A stretch of DNA of 64,000 bases from Paracoccus sp. (in: a-proteobacteria) (GCF_030538695.1 NZ_JAUNTN010000018.1:1-64000), one strand, 5' to 3'. Shown: positions 35,712-45,305, numbered from the stretch's first letter. A program made the numbers and translations. Notes: a model not told the origin generated them from the letters alone.

Positions 35712-36158
35712 TCATTCCTTCAGGATGCGCTCCAGCTCGGCCTGTTCATCCGCCGACAGTGGCGCTGTCCCGGTTTCCTCGCGGCGGCTGCGGATGTAAA
35801 GCCAGCCCCCCAGCAGCGCCAGCAGCGCCATCACCGGCCCGGCCAGCCACAAAACCAGATTGCCGCCGGTCTTGGACGGATTGAACAGCACGAACTCGCC
35901 ATAGCGCGAGGTCACGGCCTCGATCACCTCCGCATCGGAATCGCCCTCGACCAGCCGTTCGCGCACATAAAGCCGCAGGTCGCGGCTGATCCCGGCATTG
36001 GAATCGTCGATATTCTCGCCCTGACAGACCGGGCAGCGTAACTGCTGCGAAATGCCCCGCGCCCGCGATTCCAGCGCAGGATCGTCCAGCACCTCATCAG
36101 GTTGCACGGCAAAAGCGGGGCTGGCCAGCAGGGCCGCAATCAGAACCAGACGTTTCAT
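35712..36158 (-). CDS. ccmH: CcmH cytochrome c maturation thiol reductant (N-terminal CcmH/CcmL type)
   Basis: This 148-residue protein has a signal peptide (residues 1-18), the redox motif LRCPVCQ that reduces apocytochrome c cysteines in the periplasm, and a C-terminal membrane helix (about residues 103-122). ATG 36158 overlaps the ccmF stop (ATGA) and gives a proper signal; the upstream open frame lies within ccmF. A separate CcmI-type TPR protein is not adjacent. Confidence 0.93.
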   Translation of the reverse strand: MKRLVLIAALLASPAFAVQPDEVLDDPALESRARGISQQLRCPVCQGENIDDSNAGISRDLRLYVRERLVEGDSDAEVIEAVTSRYGEFVLFNPSKTGGNLVLWLAGPVMALLALLGGWLYIRSRREETGTAPLSADEQAELERILKE

Positions 36159-38116
36159 TCCGCAGCCACCCTTTTTGCCGCCACCCGCCGCGCCCCGGCC
36201 GCCACCCGATAGCGGCGGTCGGACAGGCTGATAAGCCCGCCAAGCGACATGAAGGCACAGCCCAGCCAGATCCACATGGTAAACGGTTTCACATAGGATC
36301 GCACCGCCCAGCCGCCATCCGCCTGCGGATCACCGATCACCAGATAGATGTCACCGAACAGGCCAGACCGGATCGCGGCCTCGGTCGTGGGCATGGCCTG
36401 CACCGGATAGACCCGCTTTTCCGGGTAAAGTGTGGTGATCTGACGCCCGCCGCGGAACACCTCCATCGTGGCGCGGGTCGCGGTATAGTTCGGCCCCGGC
36501 ACCTCCTGCACATCGGCAAGGTGGATCGTATAGGCGCCGATGTCATAGCTATCACCGATTTTCGCGGTGCGGATGCTTTCCTGTTGCCAGCCAAGCAGAA
36601 GTGAAACCCCGATGAACAGCACCCCAAGCCCGGCATGGGCAATGGCCTTGCCCCAGTCGGCACGCGGCAAGCGCAGCAGGCGCGACGCACCGCTGTTGCC
36701 AGTGCGCATCCACAATTCCGCCGCCGCGCCGAAGATCAGCCATGACCCCAGCCCGGCCCCGATCACGGCCAGCGCCGTGTTGCCTGTGGACACCGACCAG
36801 ACCAGCAGCATCACCGCCGCCGCCAACGCCAAGGCCCCCCGCAGCGGGCGCAGCGCATTGCCGATCCGCCCGCGTTTCCACGGCAGCACCGCGCCAATGG
36901 GCAGCACAATCGCCAGCGCGACCATGAAGGGGGTGAAAGCCTGGTTAAAGAACGGCTCGCCCACCGACAGTTTGCGGTTCCAAAGCAATTCCGCGATCAG
37001 CGGCCACATGGTCCCAATGAACACCACGAAAGACGACACCGCCAGCAGGATATTGTTCAGCACCAAGGCACCCTCGCGGGAAACCGGGGCAAAGACGCCC
37101 TTGGCCGCCATCCGGTTTGCCCGCATGGTGTAAAGCACCAGACCGCCGCCGGTGAAAAAGGCCAGAATTCCAAGGATAAACACGCCACGCTGCGGGTCGC
37201 TGGCAAAGCTGTGAACCGAGGTAATCACCCCCGAACGCACGATGAAAGTCCCCATCAGCGAAAAGCCAAAGGCCAGAATCGCCAGCAGGATCGTCCAGCT
37301 TTTCAGGACTTCACGCTTTTCCACCACGATGGCCGAATGAAGCAGGGCGGCAGCAAACAGCCACGGCATGAAGCTGGCGTTTTCAACCGGATCCCAGAAC
37401 CAGAACCCGCCCCAACCCAGCTCATAATAGGCCCACCACGAACCAAGCGCGATACCAATGGTCAGAAATACCCAAGCCGCCAGCGTCCACGGCCGCACCC
37501 AACGCGCCCAGGCGGCGTCGATGCGGCCCTCGATCAGTGCCGCCATGGCAAAGCTGAAGGACATCGAAAGCCCGACATAGCCAAGGTAAAGGAACGGCGG
37601 GTGGAAGGCCAGTCCGGGGTCTTGCAACAAGGGGTTCAGGTCACGCCCGTCCAAGGCCGGAAACGGCATCCGCTCGAACGGGTTCGAGGTCAGCAGGATG
37701 AACAGCAAAAACGCCACCCCGATCGAGGCCTGAACCGACAGCACCCGCGCCCGCAATCCCGGCGGCAGGTTATCTCCGAACACCGCCGCCGCTGCGCCAA
37801 ACAGCGCCAGAATCAGCGCCCACAGCAGCATCGAGCCTTCGTGGTTGCCCCAGACACCCGACACTTTGTAAAGCATCGGCTTGAGGCTGTGCGAGTTCGC
37901 ATAGACCACCGACAGCGAAAAATCCGAGGTCACAAAAGCATAGGTCAGCGCCGCAAAGGACAGGCCGATCAGCCCGAATTGCGCCAAGGCAGCGGTGCGC
38001 CCGGCCTCCATCCAGACGGGCCAGTTGCGGCTGGCACCGATCATCGGCACGATCATCTGAAACAGGGCCACCCCAAGGGCGAGGACCAGTGCGAAATGGC
38101 CGAATTCTGCGATCAT
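36155..38116 (-). CDS. ccmF: CcmF heme lyase subunit
   Basis: This 653-residue polytopic protein (about 15 membrane helices) has the WWD heme-handling domain (YELGWGGFWFWDPVENASF) and conserved histidines in periplasmic loops. With CcmH it attaches heme from CcmE to apocytochrome c. AAAAGGAGA precedes the ATG. It is full length. A hairpin at 38166-38190 and 96 bases of spacer separate it from the holin gene upstream, so it may have its own promoter. Confidence 0.95.
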   Translation of the reverse strand: MIAEFGHFALVLALGVALFQMIVPMIGASRNWPVWMEAGRTAALAQFGLIGLSFAALTYAFVTSDFSLSVVYANSHSLKPMLYKVSGVWGNHEGSMLLWALILALFGAAAAVFGDNLPPGLRARVLSVQASIGVAFLLFILLTSNPFERMPFPALDGRDLNPLLQDPGLAFHPPFLYLGYVGLSMSFSFAMAALIEGRIDAAWARWVRPWTLAAWVFLTIGIALGSWWAYYELGWGGFWFWDPVENASFMPWLFAAALLHSAIVVEKREVLKSWTILLAILAFGFSLMGTFIVRSGVITSVHSFASDPQRGVFILGILAFFTGGGLVLYTMRANRMAAKGVFAPVSREGALVLNNILLAVSSFVVFIGTMWPLIAELLWNRKLSVGEPFFNQAFTPFMVALAIVLPIGAVLPWKRGRIGNALRPLRGALALAAAVMLLVWSVSTGNTALAVIGAGLGSWLIFGAAAELWMRTGNSGASRLLRLPRADWGKAIAHAGLGVLFIGVSLLLGWQQESIRTAKIGDSYDIGAYTIHLADVQEVPGPNYTATRATMEVFRGGRQITTLYPEKRVYPVQAMPTTEAAIRSGLFGDIYLVIGDPQADGGWAVRSYVKPFTMWIWLGCAFMSLGGLISLSDRRYRVAAGARRVAAKRVAAE

Positions 38117-38165
38117 GCGAGGTCTCCTTTTGCGGCGGACACTAACGAAAGGGGCGCATATGCGA

Positions 38166-38190
38166 AAGCCCCCGCCGGGGACGGGGGCTT
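38166..38190. terminator. Strong hairpin between holin and ccmF
   Basis: A perfect nine-base stem AAGCCCCCG / CGGGGGCTT with a seven-base loop. It lies after the holin stop (minus strand) and before ccmF, so it could insulate the cytochrome genes from the lysis genes. There is no long T-run. Confidence 0.55.
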
Positions 38191-38212
38191 CACAAATTGT
38201 CGCAGATCGGGG

Positions 38213-38722
38213 TTATTGACCTGCGGCCCAATCCCGCAACGCGGCATTATCGCTGAAATCGCCGGCCGCTGACTTAACCGTCAACGACACCGGGGACTCG
38301 ACCGGCGCAGTCGCAGGGGTGGCTTTACGGATGCGGTAATAATGCGCCTCCCGCGCACCGAAATAGAACGAAACAATCGCCCCCAGCAGCCACCACAGCG
38401 GTTCCGGCACCTCAGCCAGCCCGGCCATGCGCAGCCCGAAACCGGGCGGATCGACCATCGCATAGACGAACAAGGCCATCGTTCCCAGCGCCAGAAATGG
38501 TCGAGGAAGTCTGTTCACGCCATTGATAAGGCTGTCAAACACGCCCGGCCGCGCAATGGTGAACTCGGTTCCGAACTGATCCAGCGCGGTGCCATGTGCG
38601 GCTGCGTCCAATTCAAGCTTGCGAGTCGCATTGGGGGTAAAGACCTCGGCCAGCCCGGTTGCGGCCTGCCCCACCGCCTGCATGGCGGGGCCTGCGCCAA
38701 GAATACGCCCAATCATGCCCAT
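38213..38722 (-). CDS. Holin family protein (3TM holin type)
   Basis: This 169-residue protein has a helical N-terminus and two clear hydrophobic segments (about residues 76-92, LALGTMALFVYAMVDP, and 108-123, WWLLGAIVSFYFGARE) with a soluble tail, matching the phage/GTA-type holin family found in Rhodobacteraceae. Holins open the inner membrane so that endolysin reaches the wall. Its start overlaps the endolysin 3' end by ten bases. Its location in the cytochrome maturation cluster is atypical for a prophage gene. Confidence 0.82.
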   Translation of the reverse strand: MGMIGRILGAGPAMQAVGQAATGLAEVFTPNATRKLELDAAAHGTALDQFGTEFTIARPGVFDSLINGVNRLPRPFLALGTMALFVYAMVDPPGFGLRMAGLAEVPEPLWWLLGAIVSFYFGAREAHYYRIRKATPATAPVESPVSLTVKSAAGDFSDNAALRDWAAGQ

Positions 38723-39324
38723 GTCGCAGTCCTTTCGCGGTGCTGCGCTTCGGTCAGGTGATACCGGGCCGAGATAAACTCCTCCGCCCGCCTGATCCAG
38801 CCGCCCTTGCCGCCCGCGTTGCTGCGGGCGTATTTGCGGCTGGCGGGTCGCTGATTGGCCAGGCGATAGTAATAATTGCGCCGCTCGATTCCGTAGGCAT
38901 CGGTGATATGGCGCGGCGCGGCCTCGGTTGCGGCATGAACGGCGGCGCGGGTCAGCGGCCCGATCACCCCATCATCCTGCGCCGGAAAGCCCATGCGACT
39001 GACCAGACGTTGCAGAATTTTCACCGCATTATTGCCCGCATTCACATACATATCAAAGACGCTGGCCTGCAACGCTGGCGGCAGCCCATCCAGCCCCGGC
39101 CCGTTGAAATAGTGTTGCACAAAGATGTCGCGGGCCTGCGCACGGGTCAGCGCCCGCACATCCGCCTTATCGACCTTGCCATCGCGATTCAGGTCCAGCC
39201 CAAGCCGGCGCATCGTGCCGATGGTCACGCCGTAATTCGTCGCCCCGCCGGGGTCCGAGGGGTCATCGACATAGCCCCCTTCTCGCGCGACGATTTCCGT
39301 CGCAATTTGCTCTACGGTTTTCAT
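38713..39324 (-). CDS. Holin-associated N-acetylmuramidase (GH108 endolysin)
   Basis: In this 203-residue protein the catalytic Glu15 sits in the GH108 motif REGGYVDDPSDPGGATNYG. The C-terminal part resembles the peptidoglycan-binding domain that follows in this family (MGFPAQDDGVIGPLTRAAV). No signal peptide is present, so export depends on the holin. It cuts the glycan strand. A perfect CtrA-type box lies 48 bases before its start in the spacer after ccmE. The Rhodobacter capsulatus GTA lysis pair is the nearest functional analogy. Confidence 0.85.
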   Translation of the reverse strand: MKTVEQIATEIVAREGGYVDDPSDPGGATNYGVTIGTMRRLGLDLNRDGKVDKADVRALTRAQARDIFVQHYFNGPGLDGLPPALQASVFDMYVNAGNNAVKILQRLVSRMGFPAQDDGVIGPLTRAAVHAATEAAPRHITDAYGIERRNYYYRLANQRPASRKYARSNAGGKGGWIRRAEEFISARYHLTEAQHRERTATWA

Positions 39325-39372
39325 TCCGCCCCCTTTTCGCCTGAAAACGACGGCAAGACTGGGGCGGAATGG

Positions 39373-39387
39373 TTAACGCAGCCTTAA
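39373..39387. promoter_or_regulatory. Perfect CtrA-type box upstream of the endolysin-holin pair
   Basis: TTAA-N7-TTAA (spacer CGCAGCC), within the 79-base spacer between the ccmE stop and the endolysin start. It is the same full consensus as at 25834. It would give the lysis genes a promoter of their own inside the cytochrome maturation cluster. Confidence 0.65.
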
Positions 39388-39403
39388 TGGCCCGCGCGTT
39401 GCG

Positions 39404-39853
39404 TCAGGAATTGGGCTCCTGATAAACGCCCTGTTCTTTCAAGGAATCAATGACTTCGCGCGGCATGTATTCCTCGTCATGCTTGGCCAGCAGCGAGCGT
39501 GCCTCGAACACGCCATTAACCAAATGGCCTTTGGCGATGGTGCCGCTGTTTTCGGTGAACAGATCCGGGCGCGGGTCCGAGCCGACATAGCTGACCGGCA
39601 CTTCGTTCGCGCCATCTGTGATCACAAAATCAAAGGCCACCCCATCGCGGTTCACGATCGAGCCTTCTTTCACCAAGCCCCCAAGGTCGAAATATTCGGA
39701 ATCCGACGGCGGGCTTTCAACAACCTGCGTCGGGCTGCGATACAAGTTGATGCCATCACGAAAGCCGTAGCCGATCAGCGCGGTGGCCGCGACCAGCGCA
39801 ATGAAGGCCAGTACGATCACCTGAACGCGGCGCTTTTTCTTGAGTGATTTCAT
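39404..39853 (-). CDS. ccmE: CcmE heme chaperone
   Basis: This 149-residue protein has one N-terminal membrane helix (about residues 11-29) and a periplasmic OB-fold. The covalent heme-binding His125 and the conserved Tyr129 are present in LAKHDEEYMP (HxxxY). It passes heme to CcmF. AAGGAG precedes the start. It is separated from ccmF by the two lysis genes. Confidence 0.95.
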   Translation of the reverse strand: MKSLKKKRRVQVIVLAFIALVAATALIGYGFRDGINLYRSPTQVVESPPSDSEYFDLGGLVKEGSIVNRDGVAFDFVITDGANEVPVSYVGSDPRPDLFTENSGTIAKGHLVNGVFEARSLLAKHDEEYMPREVIDSLKEQGVYQEPNS

Positions 39854-39871
39854 GGCGGAAAGCTCCTTTCT

Positions 39872-40684
39872 TCAGGCTGCCTCGAACTGCACCGGGGTGC
39901 GTAGAAACTGGGTCGCCTTGGACGAGACCCGCGCCGGGTCTCCAGTGGTCAGGCAGCGCGAGGCGGTCCCCGCCCCGATCATCGACGGGTGACGCTGCAA
40001 ATAATCGGCAAGGCTGTCAGCGACCAGCCCGGCCTGTGAAAACACCTGCACATTCGCCCCCAAGGCATCCTGAAATGCCTTTTGCATCAAGGGATAATGG
40101 GTGCAGCCCAGAATGGCAGCCTGCGGGTGAGGCATCCGGCGTTTCAGCGCCTCGACATGAGACCGCACCAGCGCCTCGGCCAACAATTCGTCGCCATCCT
40201 CAATCGCATCGACGACACCACCGCAGGGCTGCGCCTCGACATCAACGCCAATGGCGCGAAACGCCAGCTCGCGCTGGAACGCCCGGCTGGCGACGGTCGC
40301 CGGGGTGGCGAACAACGCGACATTTTCCACCGCGACCTTGCGCGGCGGCGAGTTATCACCCCATTGCCGTTCGGTCAGCGCCTCGATCAGCGGCACAAAC
40401 ACCCCAAGCACACGCTTGTTTTCCGGCAGCCAGCTTTCCTGCATCCGCCGCAGCGCCGCCGCCGAAGCGGTGTTACAGGCCAGAATAACCAGATCACAAC
40501 CTTCGGCCCACAGCCGTTCGACGCTGGCGCAGGTCAGGTTGAAAATATCATCCGCCGTCCGCACCCCATAGGGCGCATGGGCATTGTCGCCCAGATAGAC
40601 CAGCGGCAGGTCGGGCAGGCGCTTGCGAATGGCGCTCCAGACGGTCAGCCCGCCAAGCCCTGAATCGAAAACGCCGACCGCCAT
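39872..40684 (-). CDS. murI: Glutamate racemase
   Basis: This 270-residue cofactor-independent enzyme makes D-glutamate for peptidoglycan. It has [11 protein letters not shown] at the N-terminus and the two catalytic cysteines in ILACNTASA and LGCTHYPLM. It is upstream of ccmE on the same strand with an 18-base gap, so they are possibly co-transcribed. Confidence 0.95.
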   Translation of the reverse strand: MAVGVFDSGLGGLTVWSAIRKRLPDLPLVYLGDNAHAPYGVRTADDIFNLTCASVERLWAEGCDLVILACNTASAAALRRMQESWLPENKRVLGVFVPLIEALTERQWGDNSPPRKVAVENVALFATPATVASRAFQRELAFRAIGVDVEAQPCGGVVDAIEDGDELLAEALVRSHVEALKRRMPHPQAAILGCTHYPLMQKAFQDALGANVQVFSQAGLVADSLADYLQRHPSMIGAGTASRCLTTGDPARVSSKATQFLRTPVQFEAA

Positions 40685-40757
40685 GCCACACCCTTTCCCG
40701 TTGCGCGGCCCCTTTTACGCCGGGGCCGCGGGGAATACCATGACTTTGGACAAGCGC

Positions 40758-43700
40758 CTATTCAGCGGCCTGTAACGTCACCGGCGGGTTGTCGAACTGC
40801 TGCAAAAGCACGTCCAGCCGGGCAGAAGCCGCCTTTTCAGCGCGTTCCTTGACCGGACCATAGCCCCGAACCGAGAGCGGCAATTCAGCGATTTCCTGCG
40901 CAATCGCGCGGTTTTTATCGGTGACGCGCGGGAACAGGCCGGCCATCAGGGTTTCATATTCGCGGATAGCGCGACGCTCGGCCCGGCGCTCACCCAGCCA
41001 GCCGAACGGGTCCAGCGGCGTGCCGCGCAGGCCCTTCATCCGGGCCAGCACACCGAACAGCCGTTCCGCCCAAGGCCCGAAGGCGCGTTTACGCGGGCGG
41101 CCCTCGGCGTCACGACCCCACATCACCGGCGGCGCGAGGTGCCAGATCACCCGCATTTCGCCACCTTCCTTCGACGGCTCGAACGCCTCGGCCACGCGGG
41201 CGCGGGTTTGCAAATGCAGCCGCGCAACCTCGTATTCATCCTTATAGGTCAGCAGCTTATGATAGCCCCGCGCGACAGGCTCGCGCAGCTCGGCAGGTGC
41301 CTGATCGACCAGCGCCATAAAGCGCCGCGCCAGCCGCTCGTTCTGGTATTCAGCCACCCGCGCCGCCAGATCGGCAACCGGATCACCCGGCAACGCCACG
41401 ACATTGGGTTCCGCAACCGCCTGCGCCACGCCTGCCGGATCGGTGACAGCCCAACGCCCGATCTCGAAGGCGCGCTGGTTTTCCGCCACCTTGGCCCCGT
41501 TCAGCGCAATCGCCTGCATGATCGCCTCATGCGTCAGCGGCAACAGCCCCCGCTGCCACGCACCACCAAGCACCAGCATGTTAGAATAGATCGAATCCCC
41601 CAGCAGCCGCAGCGCCAGCGTCGAGGCGTCAAAGAACCCCACACGGTCCCCCAGACGCGCCTCCAGCGATAGCCTCAACTGGCCGGTCGGCACCTGAAAA
41701 TCACGATTGCGGGTGAACTCTCCGGTCACGATTTCATGGTCATTGACCACCGCGCCGGTGCGCCCCGAGGTCATCAACCCCAGCGTTTTCGCCCCGGCCG
41801 AAACCACCAGATCGCCGCCGATCACGCAGTCAGCCTCGCCCACGGCGACACGGATGGCGGAAATATCCTCGGGCCGGTTGGCAAGGCGCAGGTGGATATG
41901 CACCGCCCCGCCCTTTTGGGCCAGCCCTGCCATCTCCATCATGCCGGCGCCCTTGCCGTCGATATGGGCAGCCTGCGCCAGAACGGCACCGATGGTCACG
42001 ACCCCGGTGCCACCCACGCCGGTAATCACCACATTATGCGTGCCGTTGATTGCGGGCAGCGCAGGCGCGGGCAGCGCAGGCAGATCGAAAGCCGCAGCCT
42101 TGGGGCGGCGAGGCTTGCCCCCCTCGACCGTCACGAAACTGGGGCAAAAGCCGTTCAGGCAGGAAAAATCCTTGTTGCAGGACGATTGGTCAATCGCCCG
42201 TTTCCGCCCCAGAGGCGTCTCGACCGGCACCACCGAAACGCAATTCGACTGCACCGAGCAATCCCCGCAGCCCTCGCAGACATCAGTGTTGATCCACACC
42301 CGGCGGTCAGGATCAGGGAACGCCCCCTTCTTGCGCCGCCGCCGCTTTTCCGCCGCGCAGGTCTGGATATACAGGATCGCACTGACGCCCTGCGCGGTTT
42401 CCAGATCGCGCTGCACCGCCATCAGCTTGTTCCGCGTTTCGAACCGCAGCCCCGAAGGGAAGCGCCCCCGGTCGATGTCCTCTTTCTCGTCATGGACCAC
42501 CACAACCGGATCGACGCCCATCGCCACCAGTTCCCGCGCAATCTGATCGGCAGTCAGCCCGCCTTCGTTCGGCTGGCCGCCGGTCATCGCCACGGCGTCG
42601 TTGAACAGGATCTTATAGGTGATATTCGTTCCCGCCGCCTTGGCCGCGCGGATCGCCAGCGAACCCGAGTGGTTATAGGTGCCGTCACCAAGGTTCTGAA
42701 ACACATGGCCGCGTTTGGAAAACGGTGCTTCACCGACCCAGTTCACGCCCTCGGCCCCCATATGGGTAAAGCCGTTGGTTTCGCGCCCCATCCATTGCAC
42801 CATATAGTGACAGCCGATCCCGGCATAGGCGCGGCTGCCTTCTGGCAGGCGGGTGCTGCTGTTATGCGGACAGCCCGAGCAGAACCACGGCGTCCGCACC
42901 GCAATTTCCGGCGCATTATCGGCGCGGCGGCTTTCCGCGATACGGTCCAGCGCAGCACGCAGGCTTTCGGTGCCGCGGCCTTCCTCGATCAGGATGCCGC
43001 CCAGCTTCTCGGCAATCATCACCGGATCAAGGGCATAGCGGGTCGGGAACACCTCGGCCCCGGTGCGGTCATGCTTCCAGCCGATCACCCGGCGGCCCTT
43101 GCGATTATCGAAAATCGCCTCTTTGACCTGCACCTCGATCAGCTTGCGCTTTTCCTCGACCACGATCACCATATCCAGCGGCTCGGACCACTCCTGAAAG
43201 CTGCGCATGTCCATGGGCCAGGTCTGGCCGATCTTATAGGTGGTGATCCCCAGCCGCTCTGCACCCGCCTGATCCAGCCCCAGCAAAGACAGCGCATGAA
43301 CCACGTCCAGCCAGTTCTTGCCCGCCGCGCAAATGCCGATTTTGGCATCCGGGCGGCCCCACACCTTGCGGTCGATGCGGTTGGCGCGGGCGAAAGCCTC
43401 GGCGGCAAAGCGTTTGAAATCAATCATCCGCACTTCCTGCGCCACCGGCGTATCACCAAGGCGGATGTTCAGCCCGCCCGGCGGCATGGCAAAATCGGGC
43501 GTCACCAGCGACATGCGGAACGGGTCGCCATCGACGACGCTGGTCGCCTCAACCGTGTCCTTCATGGTTTTCAGCCCGACCCAGACACCGGCAAAACGCG
43601 ACAGCGCAAAGCCGTAAACCCCATAATCAAGGATTTCCTGAACCCCGGCGGGCGAGATCACCGGCATATAGGCATCGACCATCGCCCAATCCGACTGATG

Positions 43701-44168
43701 CAGCACGGTCGAGCTTTCGCCGGTGTGATCGTCGCCCATCGCCATCAGCACGCCGCCATGGGCGCTGGACCCGGCCATATTCGCATGGCGCATCACATCG
43801 CCGGACCGATCCACCCCCGGCCCCTTGCCATACCACAGGCCGAACACACCGTCATAGCGGCCTTCGCCGCGTATCTCGGCCTGCTGGCTGCCCCAAATGG
43901 CGGTGGCGGCAAGGTCTTCGTTCAGCCCCGGCTGAAACAGCACATCCGACGCCGACAGCAGCTTTTGCGCCTTCATCATCTGCAAATCGACGCCACCCAG
44001 CGGGCTGCCACGATAGCCCGTGACCAGCCCCGCCGTATGCAGCCCCGCCGCCTTGTCGCGCGCCGCCTGCATCAGCATCAGGCGCACCAGCGCCTGCGTG
44101 CCGTTCAGCAACACCTGATGCTTGGTCAGGTCGAACCGATCATTCAGTGAAAATCCCTGTGCGGTCAT
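40758..44168 (-). CDS. Fused indolepyruvate ferredoxin oxidoreductase
   Basis: This 1136-residue single-chain IorAB enzyme decarboxylates aryl (and perhaps branched) 2-oxoacids to acyl-CoA, reducing ferredoxin. Order: pyrimidine-type domain from the N-terminus (GTQALVRLMLMQ, VTGYRGSPLGG), TPP-binding domain (NLGDGTYNHSGSLAIRAA), a 4Fe-4S segment (VCEGCGDCSVQSNC), the gamma domain (GVGGTGVVTIGAVLAQAA), then a DUF6537 C-terminus. ATG 44168 has GGGAGG upstream; the open frame before it lies in the promoter region. A divergent LysR gene probably controls it. Confidence 0.93.
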   Translation of the reverse strand: MTAQGFSLNDRFDLTKHQVLLNGTQALVRLMLMQAARDKAAGLHTAGLVTGYRGSPLGGVDLQMMKAQKLLSASDVLFQPGLNEDLAATAIWGSQQAEIRGEGRYDGVFGLWYGKGPGVDRSGDVMRHANMAGSSAHGGVLMAMGDDHTGESSTVLHQSDWAMVDAYMPVISPAGVQEILDYGVYGFALSRFAGVWVGLKTMKDTVEATSVVDGDPFRMSLVTPDFAMPPGGLNIRLGDTPVAQEVRMIDFKRFAAEAFARANRIDRKVWGRPDAKIGICAAGKNWLDVVHALSLLGLDQAGAERLGITTYKIGQTWPMDMRSFQEWSEPLDMVIVVEEKRKLIEVQVKEAIFDNRKGRRVIGWKHDRTGAEVFPTRYALDPVMIAEKLGGILIEEGRGTESLRAALDRIAESRRADNAPEIAVRTPWFCSGCPHNSSTRLPEGSRAYAGIGCHYMVQWMGRETNGFTHMGAEGVNWVGEAPFSKRGHVFQNLGDGTYNHSGSLAIRAAKAAGTNITYKILFNDAVAMTGGQPNEGGLTADQIARELVAMGVDPVVVVHDEKEDIDRGRFPSGLRFETRNKLMAVQRDLETAQGVSAILYIQTCAAEKRRRRKKGAFPDPDRRVWINTDVCEGCGDCSVQSNCVSVVPVETPLGRKRAIDQSSCNKDFSCLNGFCPSFVTVEGGKPRRPKAAAFDLPALPAPALPAINGTHNVVITGVGGTGVVTIGAVLAQAAHIDGKGAGMMEMAGLAQKGGAVHIHLRLANRPEDISAIRVAVGEADCVIGGDLVVSAGAKTLGLMTSGRTGAVVNDHEIVTGEFTRNRDFQVPTGQLRLSLEARLGDRVGFFDASTLALRLLGDSIYSNMLVLGGAWQRGLLPLTHEAIMQAIALNGAKVAENQRAFEIGRWAVTDPAGVAQAVAEPNVVALPGDPVADLAARVAEYQNERLARRFMALVDQAPAELREPVARGYHKLLTYKDEYEVARLHLQTRARVAEAFEPSKEGGEMRVIWHLAPPVMWGRDAEGRPRKRAFGPWAERLFGVLARMKGLRGTPLDPFGWLGERRAERRAIREYETLMAGLFPRVTDKNRAIAQEIAELPLSVRGYGPVKERAEKAASARLDVLLQQFDNPPVTLQAAE

Positions 44169-44228
44169 CTGGCAGCCTCCCCTCTGCTGGATGTTTCGGC
44201 AAGTATAGGTCAGTTTTACTGACCAACC

Positions 44229-44257
44229 AAGGAAAATCTGCCGCATCAGATTTCCTT
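44229..44257. promoter_or_regulatory. Inverted repeat between the oxidoreductase and LysR genes
   Basis: AAGGAAAATCTG (44229-44240) faces CAGATTTCCTT (44247-44257). The repeat is perfect apart from one extra A. It lies in the 177-base divergent promoter region. Placement and symmetry fit a LysR-type operator. Confidence 0.5.
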
Positions 44258-44345
44258 GTTTTACCCGTGACTTGTGCTAGTGTTGCGCTGAGCGCATGGC
44301 AGAACGGCATTTTCGCATGGGCCTGCGACAACAAGGACAAGCATC

Positions 44346-45275
44346 ATGGACTGGGACAAGCTGCGCATCTTTCACGCCGTTGCCGATGCCGGCAGCCTGA
44401 CCCATGCGGGCGATGCGCTGCACCTGTCGCAATCCGCCGTCAGCCGCCAGATCCGCGCGCTTGAAGAATCGCTGGCCACCACCCTGTTTCACCGCCATGC
44501 ACGCGGGCTGATCCTGACCGAACAGGGCGAAATCCTGTTCAACGCCACCCGCGACATGAGCAGCCTTCTGGATACCACCGCCGCCCGCATCCGCGACAGC
44601 GAAGATCACGTCTTTGGCGAGTTGAAAGTCACCACCACGACCGGCTTTGGCAGCATGTGGCTGGTGCCACGTCTGGCGAAACTTTATGCGCGTTATCCTG
44701 ACCTGAAAATCGACCTGATGCTGGAGGAGCGCGTTCTGGACCTGCCCATGCGCGAGGCCGACGTGGCCATTCGCATGAAAGAACCCAGCCAATCCGACCT
44801 GATCCGGCGGCGGCTTCTGAACATCAGGATGCGGCTTTACGCCACACAACGCTATCTGGATGAGACCGGCCTGCCGGAAAATCTGCCTGATCTTTCAGCA
44901 CACCGGCTGATCTGCCAGAACCCGCAGGTGCCACAAGTCGCCTCGGGGGCGGTGCTGTCACAGGAATTGCTGACCCAGAACCCGCGGTCCATGCTGATGG
45001 TGAACAACTATTTCGGTGTGCTGCAAGCGGTGCTGAGCGACGTTGGCATCGGCGTTCTGCCCGATTATCTGGTCGCGGATTTCCCCGATCTGATCCGCGT
45101 TTTGCCCGAGATCGAATCCGGCGAAGTCCCGGTTTTCCTTGCCTTCCCCGAAGAACTGCGCAGCTCGCGCCGGGTCACGGCTTTCCGCGATTTCGTTCTG
45201 GAGGAAATCCAGTCCCATCGTCGCTGGCAGGCCGAAACCGAAATGGATGACACAAGCCATGCGAATGGCGCATAG
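44346..45275 (+). CDS. LysR family transcriptional regulator
   Basis: This 309-residue protein has a winged helix-turn-helix at residues about 4-62 (AGSLTHAGDALHLSQSAVSR) and an effector domain typical of LysR proteins (GFGSMWLVPRLAKLYARYPD). It is divergent from the indolepyruvate oxidoreductase gene, whose promoter it probably controls, together with its own. The ligand is unknown; a tryptophan- or aromatic-acid-related compound would fit the neighbour. Confidence 0.92.
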   Translation: MDWDKLRIFHAVADAGSLTHAGDALHLSQSAVSRQIRALEESLATTLFHRHARGLILTEQGEILFNATRDMSSLLDTTAARIRDSEDHVFGELKVTTTTGFGSMWLVPRLAKLYARYPDLKIDLMLEERVLDLPMREADVAIRMKEPSQSDLIRRRLLNIRMRLYATQRYLDETGLPENLPDLSAHRLICQNPQVPQVASGAVLSQELLTQNPRSMLMVNNYFGVLQAVLSDVGIGVLPDYLVADFPDLIRVLPEIESGEVPVFLAFPEELRSSRRVTAFRDFVLEEIQSHRRWQAETEMDDTSHANGA

Positions 45276-45305
45276 CGGATATGCCACCAAACCATCCGCT
45301 TAGGC

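Noticed and set aside
38213..39324. Prophage remnant
   Set aside because: No integrase, capsid or tail genes flank the pair, both genes are intact, and a CtrA-type box fits a GTA lysis module better.
41736..44150. Forward frame of 804 codons opposite the indolepyruvate oxidoreductase gene
   Set aside because: His/Arg/Pro-rich translation without domain features. The minus-strand gene has clear cofactor motifs.
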